7,891 nucleotides of DNA from Planctomycetota bacterium (lineage in GTDB: Bacteria > Planctomycetota > UBA11346): assembly GCA_013821615.1 (NCBI GenBank), contig JACDGQ010000127.1:1-7891 (forward strand), given 5' to 3'. Positions 6,365-7,891 of the stretch are shown in pieces (positions within the stretch are counted from its first letter, which is position 1; each line of letters opens with the position of its first letter). The position numbers and the translations under genes are program-made. Under the pieces are notes generated by a model. The model did not search any database. It was not told where the DNA came from and worked only from the letters and a program-made list of their open reading frames with translations.

Positions 6365-7891
6365 GGCTTGGCCGCAGCCGCGGCCGGCAACGCCTGCTCA
6401 GGAACGGGCGCGGGCGCAGGTGCCGCCTGGACAGGAAGCGTCGTTGAAGGTGCGCCGCGCGCCGGCAACGGCTCACCGACCTTGAGCCCGGCGAGCTGGT
6501 CGAGGTGGTGCTGCAACAGCCCCTTCTCCACCGCCTTGTCCAGCAGCTGCATCTCGCTGCGCAGCTGGCGGCCGAGGTCGGCGAGCACGTCGGGGCTCTC
6601 GACCACCTGCGGCGTCAGGAACACCAGCAGCTCGGTCTTGGCCTTGGTCTTGCTGGTCGAGCGGAACAGATGACCGAGCAGCGGGATGTCGCCGAGCAGC
6701 GGGACCTTGCTCTCGGTGCTGGTCATGGTGTCTTCGACCAGTCCTCCGACCACCGCGGTCTGGCCGTGATCGACGATGATGCGCGTGGTCATGGTGCGCT
6801 TGTTGATGATCGGCGCGTTGACCCCGGGCGCGACCAGGATGCTCGCATCGGACAGCGCCGACAGCTCCTGGTCGACGTCCAGCACCACGCGTCCCTCGTT
6901 GTTGATCTGCGGCGTCACGGTGAGGATGATGCCGACGTCGCGGCGATCGAAGGTCGAGGTGACGTTGCCGAACTGGTCGGTGCGCGAGCCGTTGATGACC
7001 GGCACCTCCTGGCTGACGTTGACGATCGCCTGGCGGTTGTCGGTGGTCAGGATGTACGGCCGGGCCAGCACGTCGAAGCTGGTCTTGGTCGCCAGGGCGC
7101 GCACCGCGGCGCGGAAATTGCCGCTCTGCAGCAGATAGCCGTTCATGCCCAGGGTCGAGTCGAAGAGGTTGAAGTTGCTGAACACCCGCGTGTTGGTGGT
7201 GCCCAGCGGATTGGGCGTGCCGCCGACGGTGGCGCCGCCGGGGGAATTGGTGCTGACGTTGATGCCATCGAGCTCGACGCCCAGGTCGAGCCCGTCGGAG
7301 AGCGTGACCTCTGCGACCAGCACGCGCACCAGCACTTGGCGCGTCGGCTGGTCGATGTCCTCGAGCAGCTTGCGCAGGCGCGCGAAGTTGCGTTCCGGCG
7401 ACAGCACCATCACCGAGTTGCTGGTGGTGTCCGCGACCACACGCACCTGGCCGCTGAGGTCGAGCGACGAATCGGATCCCCCTGACGCGCCGGCACCGCC
7501 GCCGCCATTGCCACCACCGCCACTCGCGGCGGGAACGCCTCCCGCCGCCGCCGCACGCGCACCGGGCACCGGCGCCGCCGACGAGCCATTGATGGTGCGG
7601 TTCTGGGTGGCGCGCTGATTCGTGCTGGTCGTGACGCCACCCTGGTTGCCCTGGAACAGGCCGTTGAGCGAGATCGCCAGGTCGGTGGCCTTGCCGTTGC
7701 GCACGCGGTAGAGCAGCACGCCGTCGCGCGCCGAGTTGTCGACGTCGAGCTGCTCGATCACCTTGGCGAGCATGTCGAGTGCGCCCGGCGAGGCGCGGAT
7801 GACCAGGCTGTTGGTGCCGCTGTCGGCCGCCGCGACCACGTCGCCGCGCGTCGCCGCCGCGCCTGCCGCGCCGCTCGGCTGGGCCCCGGGG
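6361..7891 (-). CDS. Secretin, GspD-like outer-membrane channel protein (5' end outside window)
   Basis: The frame is open to the window edge, giving 509 C-terminal residues; the GTG at 7839 is internal, since family-like sequence (RGDVVAAADSGTNSLVIRASPGAL) continues across it. In order: a ring-building N domain with the typical TNSLVIRA segment and 'IEQLDV' end; a second N domain (LYRVRNGKATDLAISLNGLF) interrupted by an Asn/Thr-, Ala- and then Gly/Ser-rich insert at about 7465-7650; the resumed domain (VRVVADTTSNSVMVLSPERNFARLRKLLEDID); the secretin barrel domain with QVLVRVLVAEV near its start and the hallmark VPLLGDIPLLGHLF near 6660-6706, followed by LLVFLTPQVV. The tail is predicted helical (LGRQLRSEMQLLDKAVEKGL) and then Ala/Pro-rich. 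Such proteins form the outer-membrane gate of type II secretion; type IV pilus PilQ is the alternative, and the domain pattern favours GspD. The stop overlaps the lipoprotein start. Confidence 0.9.
   Translation of the reverse strand, partial: PGAQPSGAAGAAATRGDVVAAADSGTNSLVIRASPGALDMLAKVIEQLDVDNSARDGVLLYRVRNGKATDLAISLNGLFQGNQGGVTTSTNQRATQNRTINGSSAAPVPGARAAAAGGVPAASGGGGNGGGGAGASGGSDSSLDLSGQVRVVADTTSNSVMVLSPERNFARLRKLLEDIDQPTRQVLVRVLVAEVTLSDGLDLGVELDGINVSTNSPGGATVGGTPNPLGTTNTRVFSNFNLFDSTLGMNGYLLQSGNFRAAVRALATKTSFDVLARPYILTTDNRQAIVNVSQEVPVINGSRTDQFGNVTSTFDRRDVGIILTVTPQINNEGRVVLDVDQELSALSDASILVAPGVNAPIINKRTMTTRIIVDHGQTAVVGGLVEDTMTSTESKVPLLGDIPLLGHLFRSTSKTKAKTELLVFLTPQVVESPDVLADLGRQLRSEMQLLDKAVEKGLLQHHLDQLAGLKVGEPLPARGAPSTTLPVQAAPAPAPVPEQALPAAAAAKP

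Noticed and set aside
1..7891. Defence system, CRISPR array, transposon or phage signature
   Set aside because: No spaced direct repeats, terminal inverted repeats, transposase, integrase or nuclease genes are seen. Every large gene has an ordinary transport, envelope or modification identity.

Overview
The window is a very GC-rich bacterial chromosome segment (roughly 70% G+C by eye), densely coding, with several 4-bp start/stop overlaps. There is no RNA gene, insertion sequence, CRISPR array or phage gene in view. The two-membrane envelope is shown by a secretin and a lipoprotein. The style of the proteins (a DD-type/VSLGQ-type exporter pair, a secretin with a Gly/Ser-rich insert, an Fe3+/CysA-like ATPase) and two divergent genes without Shine-Dalgarno sequences would fit a PVC-group bacterium (Planctomycetes, Verrucomicrobia, Lentisphaerae). 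A GC-rich proteobacterium cannot be excluded from sequence alone.

Layout. (1) Positions 1-1103, minus strand: the ATPase of a solute ABC importer (51-1103), overlapping by ATGA the first 18 codons of a following gene that is probably the permease. (2) Positions 1104-1358: a divergent intergenic region holding a striking pair of inverted CT-rich elements (arms 1113-1156 and 1257-1299) around a short AT-richer core. (3) Positions 1359-5092, plus strand: two full ABC exporter half-transporters overlapping by GTGA. Their degenerate motifs complement each other, as expected of an asymmetric heterodimer. (4) Positions 5097-5810, minus strand: a left-handed beta-helix acyltransferase, tail to tail with the exporter operon, with only 4 bp between the stop codons. 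(5) Positions 5912-7891, minus strand: the C-terminal two thirds or so of a GspD-like secretin, whose stop overlaps (ATGA) the start of a small lipoprotein of unknown family.

How they work together. The importer and exporter share a divergent control region and nearly the same leader element, so joint control is plausible. The exporter pair should form one transporter with one consensus and one degenerate ATP site. The secretin and lipoprotein are probably one outer-membrane assembly unit, with the lipoprotein a candidate assembly partner. The acyltransferase is probably a surface-polysaccharide modifying enzyme, with no sequence evidence tying it to the exporter. No complete new system is evident. 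The duplicated leader element and the secretin-coupled lipoprotein most deserve a second look.
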